From Gemmatimonadota bacterium (lineage in GTDB: Bacteria > Gemmatimonadota > Gemmatimonadetes > Gemmatimonadales > Gemmatimonadaceae), in assembly GCA_003131365.1 (NCBI GenBank), contig PKVB01000173.1, positions 29,170 through 50,823 on the forward strand: a stretch of 21,654 bases of DNA, written 5' to 3'. Positions 1 to 7,262 of the stretch are shown here, in pieces (the stretch's first letter is position 1; the number at the start of each line of letters is the position of its first letter). The notes under the pieces are model-generated. The model was not told where the DNA came from, did no database searches, and worked only from the letters and a program-made list of their open reading frames with translations. A program made the translations under genes and the position numbers.

Positions 1-1450
1 CGCCGCGCGGCGCGTCGAGATACCCGTAACCTTCGGCCTTCGCCGGCCACGACTCCGGATCCCACTTGTCCTTCGTGAACGTCGCCACGTCGCCGTTGCG
101 AATGCGGCCGTTCAGCTCCCCGAGCCACTGTTCCATCTTGCGTGCGAGCAGAACCGTTTCGATGCCGCGCGCGGCGGTCCGCCCAAGCGTGGAGAAGAGA
201 ACCTCGGGACCGACCTTCAGCTTGCCGAGGGTCTCGCCTACCATCGCCTGGACGTCTTTGTGGCCGCTCGCGTATGCGACGAGCATCCGCGCAAGCGGCC
301 CCACCTGCATCGCCCTCCCTTCGTACCGCGGCGCCTTCATCCACGTGTACTTGGTCTCGTCCTGCAGATACTTCCACGGCGGCTTGGGGCCGGTGTACTT
401 CGGGGTCGTTTCCCCTTCATAGGGATGAAGCCCCACGGCATCTCCCTTTTCATACTCGTACCAGGAGCTGTGGATGTATTCGCGAACTTTCGCCTGGTCG
501 TACTCGTGGACCTTGGTGAGGTCCTTGTCGAGGATGATACCGCGCGGAAAGTAGAGCGTGTCCAGGTCCCTCACGTCACCCTCGGGAAACTCCCCGCAGG
601 CGAGGAAGTTGGGTACGCCGCCGCCGATCGCACCCCATTCCTTATAGAAGCCGGCGATGGCGACGAGGTCGGGCCAGTACACCTGCTCGACGAACGCGCG
701 CGCCCGCGTGATCATGCCGGTGAGGTCGCTGATGCGCTCGGCGTTGATCGTCGCCGTACTGTCAATGTTGATCGCCGACGCCATGCCGCCCACCAGGAAG
801 TTCGGATGCGGGTTCTTGCCGCCGAACACGGTGTGAAGACGAATCACGTCGCGCTGCCAGTCGAGCGCCTCGAGGTAGTGTGACACCGCGAGCAGGTTGA
901 CTTCGGGTGGCAGCTTGTACGCTGGGTGGCCCCAGTAGCCGTTCGTGAAGATGCCGAGTTGGCCGGTGCCGACGAACTTCTTGAGGCGGACCTGCACGGC
1001 CCGCAGTTCCGACTCGCCGTTGTTGGGCCACGGCGACAGGGATTGCCCGATTTTCGCCGCGGCGACAGGGTCGGCCGAGAGCGCGCTCACCACGTCCACC
1101 CAGTCGAGCGCGTGCAGGTGGTAGAAGTGGATGACGTGATCCTGGATGAACTGCATCCCGTTCACGAGGTTCCGGATGGTGTTAGCGTTTGCGGGAATCT
1201 TGATGTTCAGGGCGTCCTCCACGGCGCGGCAACTGGCCACAGCGTGAACGGCGGTGCACACACCGCAAATGCGCTGCGTGAATGCCCACGCGTCGCGCGG
1301 GTCGCGCCCCTGCATGATGATCTCGATGCCGCGGAACTGCGTCGACGACGCCCACGCCTTGGCGATCTTCCCGTTCTCCGACTGCGCCTCGATGCGCAGG
1401 TGGCCCTCAATGCGGGTGATCGGATCAACGACAACCCTGGTTCTAGCCAT
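1..1450 (-). CDS. hyaB: [NiFe] hydrogenase large subunit, group 1 (partial, C-terminus beyond left edge)
   Basis: Catalytic subunit that carries the Ni-Fe(CN)2CO centre and splits or forms H2. The frame is open from an ATG at 1450 to the window edge, giving about 483 residues. It opens with the family signature VDPITRIEGHLRIE at residues 8-21. The first nickel-binding motif, RICGVC, lies at residues 60-65 (Cys62, Cys65). The last visible residues, around GYGYLDAPRG, match the conserved stretch well before the C-terminal DPCxxCxxH motif, so that second nickel motif and the maturation-protease site lie off the window. The start overlaps the end of the small-subunit gene by 8 bases (ATGGCTAG), with GGAG 7 bases upstream. 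It has no export signal of its own and would be carried out by the Tat signal of its partner. The symbol is by family; the HydDB subgroup cannot be fixed from here. Confidence 0.96.
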   Translation of the reverse strand, partial: MARTRVVVDPITRIEGHLRIEAQSENGKIAKAWASSTQFRGIEIIMQGRDPRDAWAFTQRICGVCTAVHAVASCRAVEDALNIKIPANANTIRNLVNGMQFIQDHVIHFYHLHALDWVDVVSALSADPVAAAKIGQSLSPWPNNGESELRAVQVRLKKFVGTGQLGIFTNGYWGHPAYKLPPEVNLLAVSHYLEALDWQRDVIRLHTVFGGKNPHPNFLVGGMASAINIDSTATINAERISDLTGMITRARAFVEQVYWPDLVAIAGFYKEWGAIGGGVPNFLACGEFPEGDVRDLDTLYFPRGIILDKDLTKVHEYDQAKVREYIHSSWYEYEKGDAVGLHPYEGETTPKYTGPKPPWKYLQDETKYTWMKAPRYEGRAMQVGPLARMLVAYASGHKDVQAMVGETLGKLKVGPEVLFSTLGRTAARGIETVLLARKMEQWLGELNGRIRNGDVATFTKDKWDPESWPAKAEGYGYLDAPRG

Positions 1451-2588
1451 CGTCATTCTCCGTTTCGGTTCCGGTTTCCGGCACCTGGTGGGTCGCCTTG
1501 CGGCGCTTGATCTGCGTGTACACAGTGGCTGCTGCGTGTGTCGCGACGCCGGCGGCCGCACCGATTGCTAGCGCGGCGCCGATAGTGTCGACGCGCTGTT
1601 CCACCGGGAATCCGCCCACATTCGGGAGGCGTCCGTAAAAGGGCGTCATCGTGTCCCAGAAGCCCGGCTCGGTGCAGCCGATGCAGGGATGGCCGGCGCC
1701 GATGGGCCAGCTCGTGCGCGTATTCCATTGGAAGATCGGGCACGGCGAGAACGTCTCCGGGCCTTTGCACCCTACCGAGTACAGGCACCATCCCTTGCGT
1801 GCCGCCTCGTCGTCGAAGGACTCGACGAACTGTCCTGCGTCGAAATGCGCGCGGCGCGTGCACTGGTCATGGATGCGTTTGCCGTAGGCGAAGAGCGGTC
1901 GCCCCTCGCGATCCACGGCCGGCAGGCGCCCGAACGTCAGGTAGTGCACGACGGTCGCGGTGACCGTATCCCCGATTGGTGGACAGCCCGCGATGTTCAC
2001 GATCGGCCTGTTCTTGATGATGTCACGCACGCCCACCGCGCCCGTCGGGTTGGGACGCGCCGCCTGCACGCTCCCCCAGTGAGCGCACGCGCCGACAGCA
2101 AGGATCGCGGCGGCGCCCTCAGCCGCTTCCTTCACCAGATCTTCGGCGGTGCGCCCACCTACCATCGTGTAGATGCCGCCCTCTTTCGTGGGGATCGACC
2201 CGGTGACCACGAGCACGTACTTCCCCTTGTTGGCGGCCATCGCACTCTGCTTTGCCCGCTCGACAGCCGCACCTGCCCCTGCCATGAGCGTATGGTTGTA
2301 GTCGAGCGAGATGACGTCGAGGAGAAGGTCACCGATGGTCGGGTCGGCGGTGCGGAGCACGCTCTCGACGCAGCCGGTACACTCCTGCAATTGTAGCCAG
2401 ATGACACTCGGCCGCTTCACCGATTCGAGCGCCTTGGCGATGCGCGGGCCGGCGGCGATGCCGAGACCAAGTACGACAGCGATCTCGCCGCAAAACTTCA
2501 GGAAATCGCGGCGCGAGACACCGCGCGACTCGAAATGCTGGCCTAGGGTTTCGTCTTCGGTCCAAGCGTACACGGAGGGAGTCATCAT
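1443..2588 (-). CDS. hyaA: [NiFe] hydrogenase small subunit with Tat signal and C-terminal membrane anchor
   Basis: Electron-transfer subunit of a membrane-bound uptake-type hydrogenase, 381 residues. A twin-arginine motif SRRDFLK lies at residues 25-31, followed by a hydrophobic stretch. Cluster ligands are visible in order: proximal [4Fe-4S] Cys70, Cys73 (ECTGC), Cys168 and Cys202; distal His240, Cys243, Cys268 and Cys274; medial [3Fe-4S]-type Cys283, Cys302 and Cys305. Residues about 336-358 form a hydrophobic helix followed by KRRK, a C-terminal anchor on the periplasmic side of the inner membrane. The two additional cysteines of oxygen-tolerant group 1d enzymes are absent: Gly72 and Ser173 occupy those places. 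The gene follows hypE after 128 bases and overlaps the large-subunit start. The start is the first of two adjacent ATGs, with GAGG about 6 bases upstream. No cytochrome b partner gene lies in the window. Confidence 0.97.
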   Translation of the reverse strand: MMTPSVYAWTEDETLGQHFESRGVSRRDFLKFCGEIAVVLGLGIAAGPRIAKALESVKRPSVIWLQLQECTGCVESVLRTADPTIGDLLLDVISLDYNHTLMAGAGAAVERAKQSAMAANKGKYVLVVTGSIPTKEGGIYTMVGGRTAEDLVKEAAEGAAAILAVGACAHWGSVQAARPNPTGAVGVRDIIKNRPIVNIAGCPPIGDTVTATVVHYLTFGRLPAVDREGRPLFAYGKRIHDQCTRRAHFDAGQFVESFDDEAARKGWCLYSVGCKGPETFSPCPIFQWNTRTSWPIGAGHPCIGCTEPGFWDTMTPFYGRLPNVGGFPVEQRVDTIGAALAIGAAAGVATHAAATVYTQIKRRKATHQVPETGTETENDDG

Positions 2589-2716
2589 CGGAACCTCGGG
2601 ATGGCGTGCGTCATCCTACAAAACGATGCGCGACCTGACTGTCAGGAAAAGGAGGAATATCCGTACAGGTTATCCGCACTCCGCGAATCGCCGTGAATCC
2701 GGAGTGAAATGGTCCC
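2589..2716. promoter_or_regulatory. hypE-hyaA spacer with a 13-bp palindrome
   Basis: This 128-base gap is the only sizeable break in the hydrogenase operon. It holds a perfect palindrome, CCTGAC-T-GTCAGG, at 2634-2646. A longer inverted repeat pairs CACTCCG (2677-2683) with CGGAGTG (2700-2706) across 16 bases. Neither is followed by a T-run in the direction of transcription, so neither looks like an intrinsic terminator. The palindrome could be an operator for a separate promoter of the structural genes. I do not see a convincing -35/-10 pair. Confidence 0.35.
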
Positions 2717-3772
2717 CTAGCAAATGCGCGGGAGCTGGTCCCCAGGCAGGAGGTCAACGATGCGTGTACCGCCGAGCGAGGTGCGTAGGGCCACCATCCC
2801 GGGGTGCCCGGTGATCGCTCGGCCGATCTGGAGCGCCCCTGCGCCCAGTGGGTGCGAGCGCAGCGCCGCCAGCACGCGCTCGGCGTCTTCGGCGGGGACG
2901 AAGGCGAGCAGGATCCCCTCGTTGGCTACATAGAGGGGGTCGAGCCCGAGCACTTCGCACGCAGCGCGTACGTCGTCCGGCACGGGAAGCACAGTCTCGT
3001 CGATTTCGACACCGACCCCGGATGCCGCGGCGATCTCGTTGAGCGCGCTCGCAACGCCGCCGCGCGTTGGATCGCGCAGCACGTGCACGTCGACGCGCGC
3101 CGTGCGCAGGCGCTCGACGAGGCCGACCAGGCAGGCACTGTCGCTGGTGATGGTCGTCTCGAATGCGAGCCCTTCGCGCGCGGCCATGATCGCCATGCCA
3201 TGGCGGCCGATGGCGCCGCTCACGATCACCACGTCGCCGGCCCGCGCGCGTTCCGGAGCCGGGCGGAATTGTGCGTCGGCCGCCCCAATGCCGGTGGTGT
3301 TGATGTAGAGACCATCGGCCTTGCCGCGCTCCACGACCTTCGTGTCACCAGCTACGACGGGCACGCCCGCCAGGCTCGCCGCATCCGCCATCGATCGGAC
3401 GATTCGGTCGAGGATGTCGAGAGGGAACCCTTCCTCGAGCACGAAGCCGGCCGTCAGGCACACGGGCCGCGCGCCCATCATGGCGACGTCGTTCAGCGTG
3501 CCGTGGACGGCGAGCGACCCGATGTCCCCTCCCGGAAATTCCAGCGGACTCACGACGAACGTATCGGTCGAGACCACGACATCGACTCCCGCGACATTCA
3601 CCATCGAGCCGTCGCCGAGTCGCGCCAGCGCCTCGTTGGCGAGCGCGGGAAGGAAGCGTTGGCGAAGCAGCGCCGCGCTCATCTTTCCCCCGGAGCCGTG
3701 GCCCAGTTGCACGCGGTCGTGCGCGACGAGCGGAACCGGGCAGGCGAGCGTGACCGGGCTCACGGCCGTCAC
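2717..3772 (-). CDS. hypE: HypE, carbamoyl dehydratase for hydrogenase cyanide ligand synthesis
   Basis: HypE takes a carbamoyl group from HypF onto its C-terminal cysteine, then dehydrates it with ATP to a thiocyanate that is passed to the HypC-HypD iron complex. The protein has 351 residues, close to the usual length. It shows the N-terminal GHGSGGK motif (residues 24-30), the ATP-binding AIR-synthase-like fold with STDTFVVSPLEFPGG, the GDTKVV and DPTRGG segments, and ends exactly in PRIC, so Cys351 is the reactive cysteine. Translation starts at GTG (3772), which overlaps the hypD stop as GTGA. It is the third gene of hypCDE. HypF, its carbamoyl donor, is not in the window. Confidence 0.97.
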   Translation of the reverse strand: MTAVSPVTLACPVPLVAHDRVQLGHGSGGKMSAALLRQRFLPALANEALARLGDGSMVNVAGVDVVVSTDTFVVSPLEFPGGDIGSLAVHGTLNDVAMMGARPVCLTAGFVLEEGFPLDILDRIVRSMADAASLAGVPVVAGDTKVVERGKADGLYINTTGIGAADAQFRPAPERARAGDVVIVSGAIGRHGMAIMAAREGLAFETTITSDSACLVGLVERLRTARVDVHVLRDPTRGGVASALNEIAAASGVGVEIDETVLPVPDDVRAACEVLGLDPLYVANEGILLAFVPAEDAERVLAALRSHPLGAGALQIGRAITGHPGMVALRTSLGGTRIVDLLPGDQLPRIC

Positions 3773-4893
3773 GACACCGCTCCTGCCGGCTCGGCCTCAC
3801 TGGCCGCGCGGTACTTCGCGAGGTGATAGTACGCGGCGCACGCACCTTCACTGGATACCATCAGCGCGCCAAGCGGGTGCTCCGGTGTGCAGCGGGTGCC
3901 GAACGCAGGGCATCGCGGCGGCTTGAGCTTTCCCGTGAGCACTTCGCCGGCGTGGCACTCCGGGGATTCGTTCACGTGAATGTCGCCGAGGCCGAACTTG
4001 AGTTCCGCGTCGAACGCGGCGAATGCGGGCCTGAGCCGCAAGCCGCTCATTGGGATCTCGCCGATGCCGCGCCATTTGCGGTCGACGAGCTCGAAGACTT
4101 CCTCGACCCGTGTACGTGCCGCCGGCGTTCCCTCACGCCGCACCGAGCGCACGTACTGATTCTCCACGGTGTGGCGGCCGGTCTCGAGCTGCTCCACCGC
4201 CATCAGCATCCCCTCGAGAATATCGAGCGGCTCGAACCCCGTGACGACGATCGGGACGCGATGTCGCATCGCCAGGGGCTCGTATTCGGTCCATCCCATC
4301 ACCGCGCAGACGTGGCCGGCGGCGAGAAACCCCTGCACGCGGTTGTCCGGCGATTGCATGATCGCGCTGATCGCGGGCGGGACGGTGACGTGCGAGACGA
4401 GCACGGTGAAGTTCGGCACGCCGAGCTCGCGGGCCCGCCACACGGCCATCGCGTTCGCGGGCGCCGTGGTCTCGAACCCGACGGCGAAGAAGACCACTTC
4501 GCGATCCGGGTGGCGACGCGCGATCTCGAGCGCGTCGAGAGGCGAGTACACGACGCGCACGTTGCCGCCGCGCGCACGAACCTGTTGCAGGTCGCAGTCG
4601 CTGCCCGGAACACGCAGCATGTCACCGAACGAAGTGAAGATCACGTCGGGACGCGCGGCAAGCATGAGCGCCTTGTCGATCTGCTCGAGCGGTGTCACGC
4701 ACACCGGGCACCCCGGACCATGGATCATTTCGATCGCGCCCTCGAGCAGCTCGTCGAGCCCCTGTCGCACAATGGTGTGCGTCTGGCCACCGCACACTTC
4801 CATGAGCGTCCACGGGCGCGTAGCCGTGCGCTTGATCCGCTCGATCAGCGGGCGCGCGATCGCCGCGTCGCGGTACTCGCTGAGGTATTTCAC
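3769..4893 (-). CDS. hypD: HypD, Fe-S scaffold for hydrogenase Fe(CN)2CO assembly
   Basis: HypD, with HypC, holds the iron atom while cyanide and CO ligands are added before transfer to the hydrogenase large subunit. It has 374 residues, the usual size. Visible motifs are MEVCGGQTHT near residue 31 and GPGCPVC near residue 60, which carry the conserved cysteines, FFAVGFETTAPA in the middle, and a C-terminal cysteine-rich part (PECHAGEVLTG, CPAFGTRC, EGACAAYY) that binds a [4Fe-4S] cluster. The start is GTG at 4893, overlapping the hypC stop as GTGA. Its own stop overlaps the hypE GTG in the same way, so hypC, hypD and hypE are translationally coupled. Confidence 0.97.
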   Translation of the reverse strand: MKYLSEYRDAAIARPLIERIKRTATRPWTLMEVCGGQTHTIVRQGLDELLEGAIEMIHGPGCPVCVTPLEQIDKALMLAARPDVIFTSFGDMLRVPGSDCDLQQVRARGGNVRVVYSPLDALEIARRHPDREVVFFAVGFETTAPANAMAVWRARELGVPNFTVLVSHVTVPPAISAIMQSPDNRVQGFLAAGHVCAVMGWTEYEPLAMRHRVPIVVTGFEPLDILEGMLMAVEQLETGRHTVENQYVRSVRREGTPAARTRVEEVFELVDRKWRGIGEIPMSGLRLRPAFAAFDAELKFGLGDIHVNESPECHAGEVLTGKLKPPRCPAFGTRCTPEHPLGALMVSSEGACAAYYHLAKYRAASEAEPAGAVS

Positions 4894-5213
4894 GGAATGC
4901 GGCTCCCGGTTTGCGTCACGGTCGTCGCGCTGCCACGTGAGGCTTCTGCCGCTTCCGCCACCTCATCCAGCCACCCGAGTTCGTCGAGCTGGCTCATTTC
5001 GCGGAGCACCTCGAAGGTGCGGTGCGCCTCGGCCTCGTCGACCATCGAAATCGCGAAGCCGACGTGGACGATGACGTAGTCGCCCAGGCGGGCCTCGTCC
5101 TGTACGTAGGCCAGGCACACTTCGCGGCGGACGCCGCCGAAATCGACCACGCCCATCGCTAGCCCCGTGTCGTCACGGAGCTCGACGATCTTGCCGGGAA
5201 TCCCAAGACACAT
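4890..5213 (-). CDS. hypC: HypC/HupF-family hydrogenase maturation chaperone
   Basis: Small chaperone that pairs with HypD during Fe(CN)2CO assembly and then delivers the iron unit to the large subunit. The start is fixed by the family N-terminus MCLGIPGKI: Cys2, exposed after removal of Met1, is essential. The frame stays open further upstream, but that part is not family-like. The conserved HVGFAI segment follows in the middle. The protein is 107 residues, somewhat longer than the common 75-95, owing to a low-complexity tail (AEAAEASRGS and onwards). AAGAGG 6 bases before the ATG is a good ribosome-binding site. It is the first gene of the minus-strand hydrogenase operon, facing the control region at 5214-5641. 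Confidence 0.95.
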   Translation of the reverse strand: MCLGIPGKIVELRDDTGLAMGVVDFGGVRREVCLAYVQDEARLGDYVIVHVGFAISMVDEAEAHRTFEVLREMSQLDELGWLDEVAEAAEASRGSATTVTQTGSRIP

Positions 5214-5342
5214 TGGACGCCTCTTCGCGCGATGCTGCTGATGACATTCGCGAAAGCGAAACACCGACCGTCCGCGCGGATACCACGGAATGACAGTCCC
5301 CAATGTACGCCCGCGATCGCTCGTGTCCAGCGTTCATTGCGA

Positions 5343-5360
5343 GACTCTCAATGCAGAGTC
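5343..5360. repeat. Inverted repeat GACTCT-N6-AGAGTC
   Basis: A perfect 6-bp inverted repeat with a 6-base spacer lies in the divergent control region, overlapping the possible minus-strand -35 (TTGACT, 5357-5362). Its size fits a binding site for a dimeric regulator, but a 6-bp arm can occur by chance. Confidence 0.4.
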
Positions 5361-5373
5361 AATGGGACAGATA

Positions 5374-5419
5374 CTGTCGGGGATTCGTGCTGTCGGGGAT
5401 TCGTGCTGTCGGGGATTCG
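5374..5419. repeat. 16-bp tandem repeat, 2.9 copies
   Basis: The unit CTGTCGGGGATTCGTG occurs at 5374-5389 and 5390-5405, then again for 14 bases at 5406-5419, with no mismatch between copies. A 16-bp period is about one and a half helical turns. It sits between the two divergent operons, 161 bases before the hypC start and 223 bases before the cytochrome start. It could be a set of regulator sites or a recent slippage product. Confidence 0.85.
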
Positions 5420-5517
5420 ATTACAGCGCGAGCGATAGTTTCATTTTAAATTCCACATCGTAGCGGAGGGCGTGTACTCTCCTGACTTTCGGGTTGACAC
5501 AGCCACAGCCAACCGGT

Positions 5518-5532
5518 CGGCACGGACTTCGC
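5518..5532 (+). promoter_or_regulatory. Possible sigma-54 -24/-12 element
   Basis: The sequence GGCACG-N4-TCGC has the invariant GG and GC with the required 10-base spacing and matches 6 of 7 positions of the -24 consensus TGGCACG. The -12 half is weaker (TCGC for TTGC). It lies about 110 bases before the first cytochrome gene. In GC-rich DNA such a match can arise by chance. Confidence 0.2.
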
Positions 5533-5641
5533 GAGCAATTGGCAGGGACTCGGTCGTCGAGCGTCGTCCACCACAGAGGCGCAACTCGGAGATCGCCGGC
5601 GGAAGCCGGGCATGGTGCGGTTTTAATGGGGGAATGTTCTT

Positions 5642-7144
5642 ATGATGCGATTCAACCGCGCTCAACGATTGTTTCTCACCATCGCGGCGTCGGCCCTCGC
5701 CCTGACATGCACTACTGAAAAGATCGTGTATCGCAGCGGTACCAACTTCGCGGCGCCACCGGGCAGTGCGGCGAATTTCATCGGGTACTACGACGTTGCG
5801 AACAAGCAAACCGTCTGTGGATCGTGTCACGTCGACTACCAGACGCGTTGGTCGGCTACCAAACACGCGAGCGCGTGGAGCGACCTTCAGGCGAGCGGCG
5901 GGGCGACGGGAGTGTGCGAGGCGTGTCACAGTGTCACCAACCTCGGGAACGCAGTCAGCGACACGGCGGTCGGCTATCGCACCACCAAGGACGCGCGCTA
6001 TCACGACGTGCAGTGCGAGAGCTGCCACGGCCCGGGACTCACGCACGCCAGCAGTCCCACCGCCGCCAACCGGCCGCTGGCTTCGATCCAGGCGGACACC
6101 AACGCCACCAATGGCTGCGGTGAATGCCACAACGGAGTGCACAATCCATTCGTCGACGAGTGGAAGCTGACCAATGAGGGGGGTCTTTCACACTCGATCG
6201 TTCAGTCCGGAACGGTGGGCAACGCCGATCAGACTTGCGTAGGGTGTCACACGGCCCAGGGTGCGCTCAACAAGTTCGGTGTCACCGAGAATTACGTGGA
6301 GAAGGTCGCGACGAATGGCCTCACCGCGGCAAACGCGCTGCCGATCGTGTGCGCCACCTGCCACGACCCACACGGTTCTGACAACGCGCACCAGCTTCGC
6401 TTCTCCATCAGCGCCCCGAACATAGACGACAATCTGTGCATGAAATGTCACCAGCGGCGCGCGGATCCGTCGCAGGTCACGACACGCAACAGCGTCCATT
6501 CACCCGAAGGGCCTACGCTCCTCGGGCTTGCCGGCTGGTTCCCTCCGGGAATGAGCGCCGGCGACTCGATCATCGGCACACATGGCACGCCGTCCAGAAA
6601 CCCGGAGCTGTGCGCCACGTGTCACGTCGCCCGGTACGCGGCTACCGACCTTGCCACCGGCAAGTTCGTCTTCCAGGCCACCGGGCACCGGTTCATCGCC
6701 GCCCCGTGCGTGGACGCCAACGGCGTACCGACGACCGACCAATCGTGCACTATCACCGGGAAAACATTCCGCTCGTGTGTCTCCAGCGGCTGCCACGCCA
6801 CCGAGGCGGTGGCCAGGACGCTGTACCTCACCGACTCGACGCGGATACTCCAGCTCATCGCCTCGGCCAACTCGGCGCTTGCCAAAGTTAAGGCGCTGAA
6901 GCCGGGCGACTGCACTCTCGGCGGGCCGATATACACGTCATGCCTCGGTGCGCAGTTCAATGTGTCCCTGGCACAGGCACCGGGCGGATTCGTCCACAAT
7001 CCGTTCCTGATCGAGCAGCTCCTCGTAGCCTCGATTAATCAGCTGCAGATAAACTATGGCGTGACGCCGAGCATTTCGGTGCCGCTTTCCCTGCAGTTCA
7101 TTCTCCCGCCGCGGGAACACGTGAGTGGCGGAGCACAACGGTAG
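5642..7144 (+). CDS. Multihaem cytochrome c lipoprotein (8 CxxCH plus one CX4CH)
   Basis: A 500-residue exported cytochrome. The N-terminus has basic residues, a hydrophobic stretch and a possible lipobox ending at Cys23 (LALTC; Thr before Cys is unusual), so it is probably lipid-anchored, perhaps in the outer membrane. Canonical haem motifs begin at residues 59, 92, 125, 159, 199, 237, 266 and 324. A further CX4CH (CVSSGCH) lies at 379-385. The spacing of the first haem from a W-x3-KH-x3-W segment (residues 70-79) resembles cytochrome c554/DmsE-type proteins, and DPHGSDN after haem 6 resembles doubled-CxxCH domains. The last 110 residues lack haem motifs. It is the first gene of the plus-strand operon; GGGGGA 8 bases upstream supports the ATG at 5642, and the ATG at 5645 is also possible. 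Likely role is electron storage or transfer, at the periplasmic or external side of the outer membrane; the exact partner is unknown. Confidence 0.9.
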   Translation: MMRFNRAQRLFLTIAASALALTCTTEKIVYRSGTNFAAPPGSAANFIGYYDVANKQTVCGSCHVDYQTRWSATKHASAWSDLQASGGATGVCEACHSVTNLGNAVSDTAVGYRTTKDARYHDVQCESCHGPGLTHASSPTAANRPLASIQADTNATNGCGECHNGVHNPFVDEWKLTNEGGLSHSIVQSGTVGNADQTCVGCHTAQGALNKFGVTENYVEKVATNGLTAANALPIVCATCHDPHGSDNAHQLRFSISAPNIDDNLCMKCHQRRADPSQVTTRNSVHSPEGPTLLGLAGWFPPGMSAGDSIIGTHGTPSRNPELCATCHVARYAATDLATGKFVFQATGHRFIAAPCVDANGVPTTDQSCTITGKTFRSCVSSGCHATEAVARTLYLTDSTRILQLIASANSALAKVKALKPGDCTLGGPIYTSCLGAQFNVSLAQAPGGFVHNPFLIEQLLVASINQLQINYGVTPSISVPLSLQFILPPREHVSGGAQR

Positions 7145-7148
7145 CCGG

Positions 7149-7164
7149 GCCACCAGATGGTGGC
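7149..7164 (+). other. Short stem-loop after the first cytochrome gene
   Basis: GCCACC-AGAT-GGTGGC forms a perfect 6-bp stem with a 4-base loop, starting 5 bases after the stop codon. No T-run follows, so it is not a standard terminator. It may shield the 3' end of the first message segment. Confidence 0.45.
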
Positions 7165-7178
7165 GGACGTGGCGAGCG

Positions 7179-7218
7179 GCGGGGCCGGGTGGATCGTAGC
7201 ATTTCCTTCCGGCCCCGC
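7179..7218 (+). other. GC-rich 10-bp stem-loop between cytochrome genes
   Basis: GCGGGGCCGG (7179-7188) pairs perfectly with CCGGCCCCGC (7209-7218) across a 20-base loop. It lies in the 118-base gap before the NapC-like gene and is not followed by a T-run. It could slow polymerase, stabilise the upstream RNA, or lower expression of the genes behind it relative to the first cytochrome. Confidence 0.55.
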
Positions 7219-7262
7219 GTGGTATACCCCGATGACTGATCTCCTCCGATGACTGACCGTCG

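Larger units (their letters stand above)
5214..5641. promoter_or_regulatory. Divergent control region between the hydrogenase and cytochrome operons
   Basis: These 428 bases separate two operons transcribed away from each other and must contain both promoters. I find no credible gene in it. It holds an inverted repeat (5343-5360), a 16-bp tandem repeat (5374-5419), an AT-rich patch (5441-5453) and a possible sigma-54 element (5518-5532). A minus-strand TTGACT (5357-5362) could be a -35 box for hypC, but no good -10 lies at the right distance. A plus-strand TTGACA at 5494-5499 likewise lacks a matching -10. The cytochrome gene has a clear Shine-Dalgarno, GGGGGA, at 5628-5633. Confidence 0.6.

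Noticed and set aside
260..1510. Long plus-strand open frames opposite the hydrogenase large subunit
   Set aside because: They mirror a strongly conserved minus-strand gene in GC-rich DNA; their proteins are Arg/Val/Asp-rich with no motif.
2804..5079. Plus-strand open frames of 340 and 418 codons opposite hypE and hypD
   Set aside because: Antisense shadows of clear Hyp proteins; no family features and no ribosome-binding site.
5374..5419. CRISPR-like repeat array
   Set aside because: The 16-bp units are directly adjacent with no spacers, and no cas gene is present.
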